NCBI GenBank assembly: GCA_031841125.1
Contig: CM063109.1
Span: 34,104,038 to 34,168,037 of the forward strand
Origin: Acanthococcus lagerstroemiae
Lineage: Eukaryota; Arthropoda; Insecta; Hemiptera; Eriococcidae
Direction of reading: 5' to 3'
DNA: 64,000 nt
In this document: in pieces, positions 1 to 12,400 of the stretch
Numbering within the stretch: the first letter of the stretch is position 1
Layout of the letters: each line of letters opens with the position of its first letter
Program-made: the position numbers and the translations under genes
The notes under the pieces: generated by a model
Told to the model about the DNA's origin: nothing
The model's database searches: none
Seen by the model: only the letters and a program-made list of their open reading frames with translations

Positions 1-1400
1 CCAGCACAGCCATTTTTTTCAGGAGAAAGCCTGTGGACGATGATTTTAAGTACGACCGAGTGCTCACCCCGAAAGCGAGCGTCGTACTTATCACCGGGGA
101 AATTTTAGGTTGCTTACCTATGTAGTGAAATGAATAGGCATTACCTGTCCAAGCTTAATTTTGAATATGATTTTGGTATAGCTCTATACGGCGTCTCGGT
201 GATCGATCCGGTTCGTACAGGCTACGGTCTATCTACAATACGCATACATATGTATGTTCTAATGTGTATCGAGAATTCGTTTCCATTTCCAAAAACGTCA
301 CCATGCTGCTCGAATTCTGAATAAACGTCGAAAATGTCCGACTACATGTGCTGTGATACTCGAAAACCATCGTTCCTTCTAGTCCTAAGCTCCTAGCTCG
401 AGACTCTTAATACGAAAAAATTAGCCCATTAAATTATCATGCTACAATTGGTCGAATAAGACGAGGGTTGAAACGAATAAAACTGCGTTATAAAATTGCT
501 GAACATTTTGGGGGATGGCACCTGAATAAAGGAAAAAACCCAACGCCCCGACCCTGTGTATCTCGAGTTATGCTGAGGAACGACCCCACATTTAGGTTTT
601 ACCTTTTTTCTCAGAAAGGACCCATGTAATCTGAAAATATTATCTGATAAGAAGTATAATTATAACCTTTATTTGAAAGTACATTAATGAGTGTTTTGCC
701 GACACGCCATGTTTCTATGTTCTGTTTATACCTGCATACATTTCGTTCCTATTTGTATACACTAGCGACCTATACCCTGAATGTACCCCCGGTCCATATC
801 GAGCAAAGGTGGATCTCACCCTCTCCCATTCCTTTCGTTCCTGCGCTATTTGCTGGAATTGTTTGTTTTTTTAGGAACAGATCGATCTCGTCCTTCCCCC
901 TAATTTTGGGTTTTCCTCTTTTCCTTTTTTTGTGTCCTAGAAACCAGAACATGGTTTGGTATGCCCATCGGTTGGGAGGTAGCCTGGCTTCGTGCCCCGC
1001 CCACCCCCATTTCAGATTTCGGATGGTCTGTATCCAGTTTTGTATATTGGGCAGTCTGTTGTTAATGGTTGTTATGATGGTGTGATCTTTTAATTTACAT
1101 TAAATTTTGGGCAGTTTGTATTCTTTTTATTAGCCTTGAGGTGAGGGACCAGATGGGGGAGCCGTATGTAAGAACTAGAGCGACACACAAATTTAAGATT
1201 TCGCGTTTTTGGTTAATTTTTGAAGTTTCCTTTAAAGCTATGTTTGAGAGCCCAAAATGTTTTCCATGCCAAAGTGATCCTACGATTTATTTATTTTTCT
1301 GTTCTGTTTTCTAATGAAATTGTTTGTCCAGGTAGATTGTTACCGATACTATTTCCAGCTTTTTCTTTTTGACTTTTATTTTTAGGCGGTTTGGGGTTGT
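1..1400. other. Intergenic, no gene recognised
   Basis: No coding region with splice structure or a recognisable protein motif is visible on either strand. The longest open frame (687-1085, +) reads as low-complexity, Cys/Phe-rich sequence without domain character. The right part, from about 1110, may include the 3' tail of the minus-strand LINE that starts near 1430, but no boundary or target-site duplication could be placed. Confidence 0.5.
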
Positions 1401-1429
1401 AGTTAAGATTTTCGATTTTTCGTGTTTAC

Positions 1430-2519
1430 TGACAGTCCCGCCGTTTCCCCTTCCAGGTTCAACTCTTTAATCAGCTCTTCCATTGATTCCGATATAAGAA
1501 CTATATCGTTTGCAAATCTCAAGTTGGATAGCTTTATTCTATTTATCTGTAAACCTTAGTCTTTCCATTCTACCTTTCTTAGGATCTCTTCCAAAGCTGT
1601 ATTAAATAAAATGAGAGACAATGGATCCTCCTGGCGAACACCTTTTTTTATTTCGAAGTACGAGCCAATTCTGTCTGTTGTAATGCGGCTTTGGGGGTTT
1701 GCATACATATTCCTTATTAGTTTTGTTAGTTATGTGGGTACCCTTTGCTTTTGCAGTGACTTTGTCGAAGGTTTTGTTGTAGTCGATGAATGCCAGGTTC
1801 AACTCCATTCCATTCCGTATTTTTGTGATTTTTCTGTAATTTGATTAATGGCATGAAGGTGATCGAGAGTATAGTAACCTCTCCTAAAACCAGCTTGTTC
1901 TGGAGGTTGTTGCTGTTCCAAAAATTTCCTAATTCTTGTTTCTACTAGCTTGAAGAAGATTTTTGAAATTGTCGGTGAGAGGCTAATTGGCCTGTAATTT
2001 TCAATGTGGTATCTGTTCCCTTTTCTCAACAAGAGAATGATATCCGAAAACTTCCATGCTTTGTGTATTATGCCCGTTTCTAAAATCTTATTGAATAGTG
2101 TAGTTAGTGTTTCGGTCACCCTCCCCCCCCATACATTATGTGTTCGTTTTTTATACCCTCGCTTCCTGGGGCTTTATTTTTTTCAAGTTACTGACAACAA
2201 CCTGCTTAACTTCTGCGTGTAGAAAGGGTGGCTCGATCTCCAGTGCGATGCCCTCATTGGGGAAGCTGTCCTCGGTTGTTGTATCTTGATTTGCTTTTTT
2301 CGAGTTGAGTTCTGTATAGTATTCTGTGGCTATTTTGTTAATTTCGTTTCTCTCATAGGTCGTAGACTCTGTTACCTTGTTTGTCTATGAGGTATGTAAT
2401 TAATTGTGAGCCAAGGGATAAATCCCTTTTTAATTTCTTTATGTTTTTATTGTTTTCTAAGGTTTTACAAATCATATCTCCTTTTTTGGGTTCTCTTTTT
2501 TATATTTTTCGATATGATG
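1430..2519 (-). pseudogene. Reverse transcriptase domain of the RTE-type LINE, broken
   Basis: Minus-strand frames contain successive RT blocks: the KAPG-type motif (APGSEGIKNEHI, about 2130-2175), the finger motifs IIHKAWK and ENYRPISLSPTISKIF, then EQAGFRRGYYTLDHLHAI in the 1799-2119 frame. Palm motif A (FIDYNKTFDKV) follows in the 1602-1808 frame. RQEDPLSLILFN, LSNLRFANDIVLIS and a thumb-like stretch read down to about 1430. The catalytic F/YADD box reads FAND, so one of the two metal-binding aspartates is lost. At least two frame changes and several stops lie between motifs. It would have primed reverse transcription of its own RNA but cannot now be functional. Confidence 0.82.
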
Positions 2520-2783
2520 CATGGGCGTAGCCAGCAAGGGGCAAGGGGGAAATTGCCCCCTGGATTTTGAAAAAAAAAATTATGTTCCAGTGCTCACAAG
2601 ATTATTTTCGAATATTTAAAGCCAACTGAATAAAATTCGCAGAAAATAGGATATGCCTAGAGGCCTAGACGCTAGACAACGAAAATGTGTAACTGGCGCC
2701 ACACTGATAGCAAAGCAGCGACTTGCACCTGCACAAATTCTACCTTTTTGCCCCTCCTCGAAAAAGTTCTAGCTACGCCCATG
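2520..2783. mobile_element. hAT-like MITE (CATGGGCGTAGC ends) inside the LINE
   Basis: The termini are inverted: CATGGGCGTAGC on the left and GCTACGCCCATG on the right. They are flanked by an exact 8-bp duplication, atatgatg, at 2512-2519 and 2784-2791. The 264-bp interior has no coding capacity. An 8-bp target duplication and a CA-GGCGTAGC terminus are typical of hAT non-autonomous elements. It sits between the RT and linker of the minus-strand LINE, so it inserted after that LINE. Confidence 0.88.
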
Positions 2784-2791
2784 ATATGATG

Positions 2792-3109
2792 TTTAGTTCA
2801 ATCTTGTCCGATGTATTTATATTTTTGTTTTTCAACAATCTGCTCGTTTTTTCCCAAAGATTCTTCAGATTTTCTTTTTCCTCATTTTTGACCAAAGGTA
2901 GGTTGTTATTATTGTTTTTTACTGTTCCCGAAGTTTCTAATATAATTCTGTAGAGGGTTTCATAATATTCCTCCACTTGTGGATTCTTCTTTACCAGTTC
3001 TTTAAGAGCTGTGGACAACTCTATCTTATATTTTTCTGCATCGTTAATATTAGATGATGTTTTGTTTCCGAGTTTTTCCTGGTAATGTGTTTGTACGAGC
3101 CTCAAGGTA
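2792..3109 (-). pseudogene. Linker between endonuclease and RT of the RTE-type LINE
   Basis: A minus-strand frame of 110 codons (2773-3105) rich in Lys, Glu and Asn (for example LKELVKKNPQVEEYYETL) occupies the position of the Lys-rich linker between the endonuclease and RT of RTE elements. It has no recognisable domain. The frame reads into the MITE on its 3' side, so the last residues are not original. Confidence 0.6.
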
Positions 3110-3874
3110 ATTTGAATGAGTCTGTGATGTGTAACGTACTTGAATTTATGTTTTGGTTGGCCCTAGGTGTCAGGATGAAATCGATCTGCGTTTTGGTTTC
3201 TCGGTTTGGGCTGATCCAGGTCCATGTCCTACTTTTTTTTTAAAAATCCGTTTACTATTTTTAGATCTTGTTCCTGGCAAAATTGTAGGAGTTTCCAGCT
3301 TCTTGTGTTGAGTTTTCCGTAATTATATGAACCCATTATGTGTTTTTCGTCAGTTTTACTTTTCCCAATTTGGCTATTAAAGTCCCCCATTATTACAATT
3401 TTTGTTATTTTCCTTTTTTTTATTTCTAGAAAAGATTGGCCCAGAAGTTTGTAGAAGGTTTCTATTTCTTCGTCTGATGATGCAGATGTGGGGGCATAGG
3501 CCTGGATCAGAACCAGATCACTGCTTTGAACCCGTAATTTTAAGATTGCTATTCGGTCTGATATACCTTTCATTTCAGTGATGTTATTTTTTAACTTGGG
3601 ATGAATCAAAATACCTACCCCCTTTGCCCAAAATTATTACCAATGTGGACAAAGGTGTATTTACTTTTTGTTTGGTATAATTTTTTTCTTCATTTCTTCT
3701 AATTTCGGCGATACTCAGAATATCTAATTTTGACTCTTTCATTGCTTCTTCTAACGCTATTAGATTTTCAAAGTTTCTGAGTGTTTTTACGTTCAAAGTA
3801 CCTATTTTAAGATCGTGAATTTTCTTTTTCTTTTCCGTTTTCCCCTTGGTTTTTTGGGAGTTTGTGCTGTACAT
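3110..3874 (-). pseudogene. Endonuclease domain of the RTE-type LINE, broken
   Basis: The ATG frame at 3874 starts a Lys-rich leader followed by LKIGTLNVKTLR, the N-terminal signature of APE-type LINE endonucleases, and DILSIAEIRRNE (the catalytic Glu region). The frame changes near 3600. The next part (3229-3609) has LIQAYAPTS and IMGDFNSQIG and ends in a stop inside a poly-T run. A third frame gives WTWISP and TQIDFILTP. Nicking of target DNA is the family's known role. The three-way split shows decay. Confidence 0.82.
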
Positions 3875-3884
3875 TTTATGCGGA

Positions 3885-6721
3885 TTTTAGGGTGTGGGGT
3901 CTGACGATGGTATGGGATTGGGTGAGATTTTATAGTCTTGCACCTCCTCGTTGAACAAACTTACCGGACGTCGAGTCTGTGCGCCGAGGGTATTCTTAGT
4001 TCACATTAATACTACTGGTTCGTGTACCTGGCGTCTGATAAATTGCCACTCTATTTATTCTCCATATATTGGCAAAGGCTGATAACGATGAAAATTACAT
4101 AATTTTTATCACTAAGTGCAGTCCATACTATCTATATAAGGTCTACGAACTTGGCCCCAAATCCTCTCTGAAAGCCTCCCCAAAAACTGAGAAATTATTC
4201 GAGCGAAAATATTTTAGCGTCCTCTGAATGACCCTCAGGAAAACTAACTAATTATTCGAGCGAAAATATTTTTAGCGTAATTTTGCTACTTTTCAGCCTC
4301 TTATGAGTCCCCTCTCCCACTCCAGGTTGGCTATTTGTTTGTGTTTATACTCAAAATATTCATCACCGTTATTTCACAATGTCGACATGGCTTAGAAAAC
4401 TATTCTACATAATAAACTAATCATTAACACCTATAACCTGCTGAACAGAAGACGTGTGGAAATACAAGTAGGCTACTTTAATATAAACTCATCGTCTGAC
4501 CTAGAACAACAATTTTTAGATTTTCGTGCTCGGGCGCAGAGTTCAAGGCTAGATGTTTGAGCTCGTCTGCTTGTACGTGTATAACTGCATTAGGTCATCT
4601 TTATTACATATTTATATCACACTCTACAGTACCCCTAATCTGTATATAAATACATAATTGGATTATTGCTCCTTCCGGATAAACGTCTCATGTTTGCATT
4701 CAAACACCTATCTATGATGTAACACACTTACCTACCCTTGGCTGGTTCTGCCCAGGAGCATCACCAGACCGTTCTAACAGGAGATCACGAACATAGTACC
4801 AAGAATTACGACTCGCATTCCAAAAAATATCGAATAAAAGTTTAAAAAAAGTTCTTTTTCACACAGCAGCAAGGCCGTTGGAAAGTAAATTTATTTAGTG
4901 GGCGAGAGTAAAAGAAAATTTTCCAAGTGTTGAAGCCAAAAAATAATAGTTTTAAAATAAAAAAATTAATATATGCGAATTTGTTGCCAATTCTAAAAGA
5001 TGATTTGCGACGGTGAGCCGCCCTCATGCTCCCCAAGACTGAGGCCTCGCTCAGCAGGTCTCTGGTTCCAAGACTTCTATCCTTGTCAATGTTCATAACA
5101 ATAGCGTAAATACGGGAGGGCACCCCCCCCCCCGAACCCTTTAAAAGTAAACTTTTTTTTTTCAGAAAGTATTTGTGATCTCAAAATCGATCATTCGATT
5201 TTTTTGCTTAACTAGACAATGTAATAGATAATACGTACCTATCTTGTATCTTATAGGTTTGTTTCTTTTACCGACTTTTCGAAGGAAAGGGAGGTATTTA
5301 TGTTAATTTAATGAAAATTGAATATGGTGAAAATATACCTACTTTTTATTCTATGATTTCAATCCCCCCCCCCCCCCAGAAGGAATGAGCAGTTACGCTA
5401 TTGGTACTGGTTCGTAAGATGCAGATACTTTCAAGAAACTGATCTCCCCTCATCGTGTATTGAAATCTGGATTCCTTAAAATCGTTTCGACGCTTAATGC
5501 CGTTCATTTTACCCTACGCCTAGACTGGCATTCTGAAAAACTGCGAAAATCGATTAATATTCGATGAAACTAGATTATTTTTTCTTCTTCTTCGATTTGC
5601 CAAGACGAACATATAAGTAGCACACTTGTTCACTCGTTTACCTTGAATATACACTTTGGCATTTCTCAAGAGGTACGTAGCATGTTCGGATGGATGCTGA
5701 TTTGAATTTTTTTTTCAACCTTTGCTTGAGATTCGAAATCTCGAATGTGTCTGTAATTAGTCACCATTATTGTCCACTTTCGTTTTCTCTTTTTTGTAGC
5801 CGGCGTTTTCATCGCGGTAATTACTCTCGGCAGGTGGACCAGTTCAATTTTGGGCATACATACATACATGTAGGTTCTTTCCCAGATTCTTACGATATGG
5901 GCGTCGCAGTCCAAAGTAATTCAGAATAGGGCTCGGCTCTTTCAATATGAAAGAGCAAGTCAGTATAGCTATGGGTTACCCAGTGAGTAAAAATGTTTGC
6001 TCGGGATAGAATACATGGCTGAATGCGTCACGAGGAACAATTGATATTAAATGAATACTTATCAGTTCAAACAACTAGTACACGTGGCACTTGGTAAAGT
6101 TGATAACTGCGAACCAGGAGATATTTTTCTTTGACGATGACGATACATCCGCATAGATCAGCTGAAAAGAGGTAAGACGTAAAAAGAATGAGATGTTGCG
6201 CAATATTGTACTACAAAAATACCAGCCGAAAACAGTTCGCAATTTTCGGTGAAAATATTCACGAGTGTAGGGAAGAGTCGGGTAATACTGAACGCGACTC
6301 AAAATGTGGCCCCACTGCTCCATTGTGAAGTCAGAAAAGTCATGAATGGTTTTATTCTTGTTCTACATATATGTTGCCACTCCACGTTTTGGTGTACATC
6401 GAGAGGCAATTCAAATACTCAATATAAGCTAGAGTTGTAAAAAACAAACGGGCGGTGATGGAAATTACAGGTTTAATTGTGGATATCAGGTAGTAGGACG
6501 TGCTGGAAAATTTCGATTCCGAAAGTATAAGTTCGTCCACTTTTAAATATTTTTATTATAAAAACGTATAAACAAACATGTCGATCTAATAACAACATTA
6601 AATCTGGAGGTCATCGTTATCATTCCTCCGTATGTAGATTCGAAATCAACAATAGCGCTCTCTGGTGAGAGGAAACAGTAAAACAAAATAAAAATTCCCA
6701 CATAATGGTAATAGCGCATTT
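3885..6721. other. Intergenic, no gene recognised
   Basis: No exon or domain is recognisable on either strand. Homopolymer C runs occur near 5125-5134 and 5365-5379. A short direct repeat lies at 4194-4277. The segment around 4285-4345 (cagcctctTATGAGTCCCC) resembles 61925-61975, so part of it is an unclassified dispersed repeat. Confidence 0.5.
4194..4277 (+). repeat. Short direct repeat (two copies, about 57 bp apart)
   Basis: The string attattcgagcgaaaatatt followed by ttagcg occurs at 4194-4219 and again at 4251-4277, almost unchanged. It forms the left part of a dispersed repeat whose right part also resembles sequence near 61,900. No coding content. Confidence 0.7.
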
Positions 6722-7049
6722 ACCTACACTGGTTCCCAAACATGTTGAAAACAAATGTTGGAAATGTTGAGGAATTTCCGTTTACATTGGAAGTTCCCAA
6801 ACAACCTTCCAAACAATGTTTAGTACAACATTTCCGTATCGGATTCAAATCCAATAAGCTCGATTGTGTTTGGGAAGAAATGTTTCTTGCCAACTATGCA
6901 AGACAGCTCTGATGGTGAATGAAATTTCACTGTCAGTGAAATCCGTGTTCGAGTTTAGAATAGCCAAAAACATTGTTTGGAGAAATTCTGCGTAATTATG
7001 TTGGCGACGTTCTTTTCTCAACCTCTGATGTTTGGGAACCAGTGTAGGT
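6722..7049. mobile_element. MITE with 22-bp perfect inverted ends (ACCTACACTGGTTCCC)
   Basis: The left end acctacactggttcccaaac and its exact reverse complement at the right end bound 328 bp of non-coding DNA. Inside, the CCAAACA/TGTTTGG motif recurs several times in both orientations. The flanks gcgcattt and gcgcttta resemble each other but are not an exact duplication, so the superfamily is uncertain (hAT-like or other). Confidence 0.72.
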
Positions 7050-7093
7050 GCGCTTTATAATGCATTCGGTGATAAATGATGTGTTATATGACA

Positions 7094-7457
7094 CTGTGCC
7101 GATTTATCCATTAGACCAGAGTAGGCAATTGCCTATAGGGTCTACGAACTGTTTTGGGCCTACAAAGCATGCATTTTTTTCTAAATTACTTACTGGAATC
7201 TGGCCGTGTTTACAAGCAAAATTCAATGTTTTAAAGTTTTAATTATTTAACAATGTCAATTCCGCATTTGAACGAAAGGGGCGTTAAGTATTTATACTTT
7301 TAATCTGTATCCTGGAAACACATTTACGTAAAACGTTGTACGTGCACGGCAACGCGAACAGTAATTTAATTATAACTGATGGCATGTAAACTTTAAAAAA
7401 AAAAAAAACTGAAGCAACAAATTGTCTAGGGCCTACGAAAATCTTAATTCGGCACTG
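7094..7457. mobile_element. Probable hAT-like MITE with CACTGTGCCG/CGGCACTG ends
   Basis: Left end CTGTGCCGATTTA and right end TTAATTCGGCACTG are imperfect inverted repeats. Next to them are subterminal tagggtctacgaa and tagggcctacgaaa segments. A poly-A run sits inside. The flanking octamers match only partly, so the call rests on the end sequences. No coding content. Confidence 0.45.
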
Positions 7458-8884
7458 TATATATACATATGTTAATTGTAGAAATGAAACCAGATGGATA
7501 AGTCCATTTAATTGAAACCTTTTCATGTCAGATTGTCCGGTTCCACTTACACAGTCACCTGTAAAATAACATCGTTCCATATTGGTTCCGCAATAATTAT
7601 CTCCAAAACAAAACGAACAATACAATATCTATAATACTCAATTGCAATTTTGTGGTTTGTTGGTTGCTTAATCGTTTTCAAGTAATTGCAACTGGTTTCC
7701 CAGAATATTTTTCCCTCAGCATAGAAAGATCCAACCATCACCATGATGTTTTCAAAATTCATTATTGAAAAATCAGCAATCTGTCAATTTGTAATTTTGA
7801 ACAATTTGAAGGAACCAGTAATCTACAGTACACAGTTGGATGGCACTGAACAATCAAAATCAAATCGTACTAAACTTTTCTTTTCTCGAGAGATTGATTT
7901 CTTTCCAGCTGAGTAATAGAAGGTTTGAAGTAAATTAACTAATGTAAGATTAGGTATTCGAGGAAGCCTCAGAAATTAAAAAAAAAAATTTTCGGTCCAG
8001 TACTATCCAATATGATATGTGTTCCGAAATCAGCCGGGCGCAATCCAACTTACAATATTATGAATTCCAAAAGAGTTATATCTGCGTATATGTACCTACT
8101 ATGCTTCGAACAACTCACACAGACGAAACACGAGTTGACGAAATATTTTTGTGAAAAAACAATTCCAGGACAGTGATTGAGTTTTTAGTTTCTATATATA
8201 GTATCGGCATGAAAATTTGCAACAAATATTAATTTAGCTTCCTCGAATATCAGTTGATATGCAACTTTTGGCATAGAACACTGGTCCTCAGAATAACGAA
8301 TATCGAAGCAGAACACAATTTCTTGGTGCAGTGTTTTAGGTCCTAGTATCCAGCATTACCCGCCTTTCCCCTAATCTCGCAGATCTGCTGAACCTGTTGC
8401 AATGTCTATGATTTTTCGTTTTCACATTTTTATTTGAACGCAAAAAAACCTGAAGCTACAATTAAAATTCGCTATTCTAGTATAATAGTCGAGGCAATAA
8501 TTTTGTTGGTGAACAAATAAGGTACCTCGCATGGTATAGGTAAATAGGTATGTATTTTTCAGTCTCGAATTCCTCTGTAGCTTGCCAACCTTCATTCTTC
8601 AGTGTACAACTCATCCTACCTACATTTTTGAATGTATCACTTTCTTCTCGCTTCCAATAATCACGATAAATCATTTTGCATCCGACATCGAGTAGGTTAA
8701 AGTACCGAACTTGGATCAATTTTTTAGACCCTTATATCTCACAGTCAAATTGCCAAAAATGATTATTTCTTGTATTAAGGGATTCATTAGTTATAAGACT
8801 CACACTAGTAATAAGAAAAGAAAACTTGGCAATAATTTCGCAACTCGAGACGATTTTCAGTGTTCTCAAATTGTTCGCGTTGGA
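7458..8884. other. Intergenic, no gene recognised
   Basis: AT-rich sequence with short, uninformative open frames on both strands. I see no splice-flanked coding segment, RNA gene or inverted-repeat element here. Confidence 0.5.
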
Positions 8885-9450
8885 GACTCATATTCTTATA
8901 ATTTTCGCTGTTGTAATTAATTCTCTCATGTAATTCTCGTGCTTATATTTCTCATTCTTACAATTCTCGCTGTTGTAATTCTTATTCTTATAATTTCGGT
9001 AATTCCCACTCTTATATATAATTCTTTATACTTTTGCTTTTGTAATTCTTGCACTTATAATTCTTATTCTTATAATTATCGGCCTATAATTTTCGCTCTT
9101 ACACTTCTTACTCCTATAATTCTTTATAATTTTCCTCCTGTAATTCTCGCTTTTATAATTTTCTTGTATAATTTGCACTCTTATAATTCTTACTATTTTA
9201 ATTCTCATGCACTCTTATAATTCTCAATAACTTCACTCATGCAGTTTTTTGCTCTTAGAATATACTTATAATTCTCGCTCTTATAATTTCCGCGTTTATA
9301 ATGCTTTATAATTTTGCTCTTGTAATTCTTATTCTTACAATTCTCGCTTTTACAATTCTCCCGCTTACAATCCTCCCTCTTATAATTCTTGTTCTTTTGT
9401 TCTGATAATATTTTTAATCTTATAATTCTTATTCTTCACTCTCCTCCATA
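8885..9450 (+). repeat. Degenerate short tandem array, CTTATAATTCTCG-type unit
   Basis: About 560 bp consist of variants of a unit of roughly 11-18 bp built on ttataattct(c)gct(c). The spacing is irregular, with substitutions such as tacaattctcgc and tgtaattcttatt. The array stays free of stops over long stretches in several frames, which creates spurious Ile/Leu/Tyr/Asn-rich open frames on both strands. Confidence 0.85.
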
Positions 9451-12400
9451 TACAATTTCCAAAATACCTATGCTTTTGTTATTTGTACACATCTACTCGT
9501 GAATCATAAATGCCCCTCTAACTAGAAAATGGAAAACCGGATTAGTCCGTTAAGTCACAGGGTAAGGGTACAAAATATCACCCACTTTGTTTTAAACCCC
9601 CAAAAGTCACCCTTTAAGTTGAAATAAACCGAAACTTTTAAATCAAGGAGGTAGCGGGAACTCTTAGGTACAACCTCCTCAATTGTCAGGTCCTAAGTTC
9701 AAAAAATTCAGGAGTTATTAAACTTTTTCTCAAAAGATCCAAAATCGAATTTCGAAAAAATGGTATCCTAATATCACCCACCTACAACCTGTATTAAAGT
9801 CGTGTCGAAGCCACAGATTGGAAAATACAGCTTTCCCGTTTGCGCCACTCCATTCCTTGGAGTTTTATTAGTCGGGTTAATTATTTTTCATTTTTTTTTT
9901 CGCCATAAGTGGAGGGAGAGGGGTGGAAGAAATAAAATTGCACACCAGGTTAAAAAAAAACAAAAAAAAACAGAATTTATTTAAATATTATCAGTGGGGG
10001 AATGAGGGGGCCTCTGAACCCTCGGAATACCATTTTGAGAACATTTTCTCGCAAAAATAAAAAAGCGGCGCCAACGGGGGGGGGGAAGTGGTAATTTTCC
10101 AAAATTATTGAGTGAGGTATCGAAATCCATGTTTTTTGACACCCCGAGTTCATTTCCACGGTCGTTTTCCCAAAGAACCAAGAAGGAGCCCGTTGGGGGG
10201 GGGGCGAATTCGAGAATTCCCAACTAGCTTGATTTTGAAGGGGGCAATATTAGAGCACTTTCAATGTTTTCAGAGAAAATTTCAGAAATACAACTTCTTA
10301 TGAAAATTGCGAGAAAAACATACCTGAACCCGACAGTATGGAGTGTTCTGAACCGATAAATGCATGCATTAAATATTTTCCGCGGCGTAATTTGAAAATA
10401 ATCACTCGCTTGTAGCAGACATGCAAAATTATCGACTTCACGAAACAGATTTTGTTCAATAAAATTTTTATGCATGGGTTTTGGAACGCAACTTTTTCTA
10501 CAGCATGAAAAGACCACAAAATACACTGTAGTACCATAATCACCCGCCGGATCGTGTCATAAACATACGAGATATTGAGGTGGGCGATATTTGATACCTT
10601 TACTCTATTTCTTCTTATCATACTTGAGAGATTGCGAAAGTCTCAAGTTGGAGTACAGAATCAACGCCCGACCCCCTTGCTGATTCGTTGGCTCTAAAAT
10701 CAGTGGATTTGTGCGCAGGATAAAGAAGTCACTGGCCTGTTGATTCCTTGCCTACCACACTGGTAAGAAGCAACCCTGTCGAGGGGGGGGGGGAATATCC
10801 CGGGTCCGGACTTTCAAGGGTGCCCGACATTTTAAAAGGCCTGAATTTCAATAATACTGTACATCAAATCAGAAATCACTCCTAACACCATGAAAGAAAC
10901 CTTTTATCCCGTAGCCTATAATTTTTTCCCATTTAACAAAAGAACAAATTGAACTGGAAGGAGCCGGGGCCCGGGGAAATTCCCCTGGCTCTTTTTTTCT
11001 CTCTACGGGGCTGGTAAGAAGAGCAGTAAGTAGCAAGGGACAGGGATTTAGACAGCGAAAATCCTTATTAAAATATCACACTTTTAGAATGAAACTGTTG
11101 TAACTTTCAAAACGAGAATAATTTGTAGTGAATGTTTACATTCGGATTTTTGCAGTTCTGTTAATGGAATACTGTTGTAATTTTCAGGTTATTTTGTACA
11201 CAGTACCTCTGGGACACTTTAGAAGTTGAGAAAATATGCATATTAGCTCAATCCGAGTTTGAGCATTCACAACAAACTTTTTTCGATTTGGAAGTTATCA
11301 GTCTCATTCTTAGGGTGTCATAGAAAATATTTCGACTGGAACTTCAAAAAAAAAGGCACACTTTCCCAATTTTGTCGACTGGCTATTAGAATTTGCCCAG
11401 GGTCAATTTGTAAACAAAATTGGAGGAGGAGAAGGGAGTGATACCATCCATATCCCTCATATCTATCCCCATCGATACAGTCCTACTCGTAAATTGTTGT
11501 CAGTTTCCCTATTGAGCATTGTTTTCAGAGTAGTTTTTCTTAGCAATTTATATAATCTGCCGCGGACTTGATTTCTGTTTTAAAAGATGTATTCAGTTTC
11601 TTGTTGGCCATCTAGCGTGGATAACATAATCAACACACCAAATAATCTGATTATAAAAACGTTATCATTATACTGGCAATGGTTGATTTCCATATTTCTT
11701 TCATTCAACAGTATTCAACACAAGAACCAATAATTTCGTGATAATTATTATTATCAATTCTTGTAATAAGGAATTCGATACTAGGCATAATCAAAACGTG
11801 ATTAAATGATATTTCAACAAATAATCCAAGGCCCATTTGTCATGGGGGTTAGGTAGGACAAAGACTACCGCTACCGGTGGTAGTTTCTTCTTGCCTGTCG
11901 CCAGATTTTCGGTTAAAATTTAGTTTCTCAGTCGGAGGAGTCCAATTTTCAGGCACTGGACTCTCGACTGTTCATTCAACATAACGTGAATTTGTCTGGT
12001 TATATTAATGGTGGATGAAGAGTTGGTGACCTTTGAATTAGTCTTACATTGGAAGCTCAACGGAATTTCTATGTTGACCCACTCTACATATATCCTACAT
12101 CTGACCCCGCTACGTTTCATCACGAAATTCCAAACATGTGGCCAGGGACATCGCGATCAGGAAAAGGGGGTTGGCACCTCTCTTCCCTCAGCAGGCCATA
12201 CTTATAGTCGACAAACGCGGCTAATTTAAGTAACGACTTTTTGTGTCTTGCTTGTATGAGTATCAACTTGGCGAAATGGAAAACTTCGAATTTCGATTGT
12301 CTGCAAATTTAGGCCCGGTACCCCTCTCTCCCTTCAAGAATTGTTTCGTGAGATGCTTATCCGTAACTATACGGTCTTCTATACATCAGGGCAAAGCTCG

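Larger units (their letters stand above)
1430..3880 (-). mobile_element. Decayed RTE-type non-LTR retrotransposon (LINE)
   Basis: Read on the minus strand, this stretch carries, in order, an apurinic-type endonuclease domain, a linker and a reverse transcriptase, broken into several frames. The endonuclease begins with IGTLNVKTLR and has GDFNSQIG, WTWISP and QIDFIL. The RT has APGSEGI, NYRPISLSP, EQAGFRRGY, FIDYNKTFDKV and a weakened active site, FANDIVLI. This motif set matches the RTE/BovB-like clade. Frameshifts, stops and an inserted hAT-like MITE (2520-2783) show that the copy is dead. Boundaries are approximate because no poly-A tail or target duplication was found. Confidence 0.85.

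Noticed and set aside
8939..9220. 93-codon hydrophobic frame
   Set aside because: Product of the degenerate TTATAATTCTC tandem array rather than a membrane protein.
10074..10210. Two G-runs with similar flanks, considered as one MITE
   Set aside because: The flanking sequences do not form inverted ends and no target duplication is visible.
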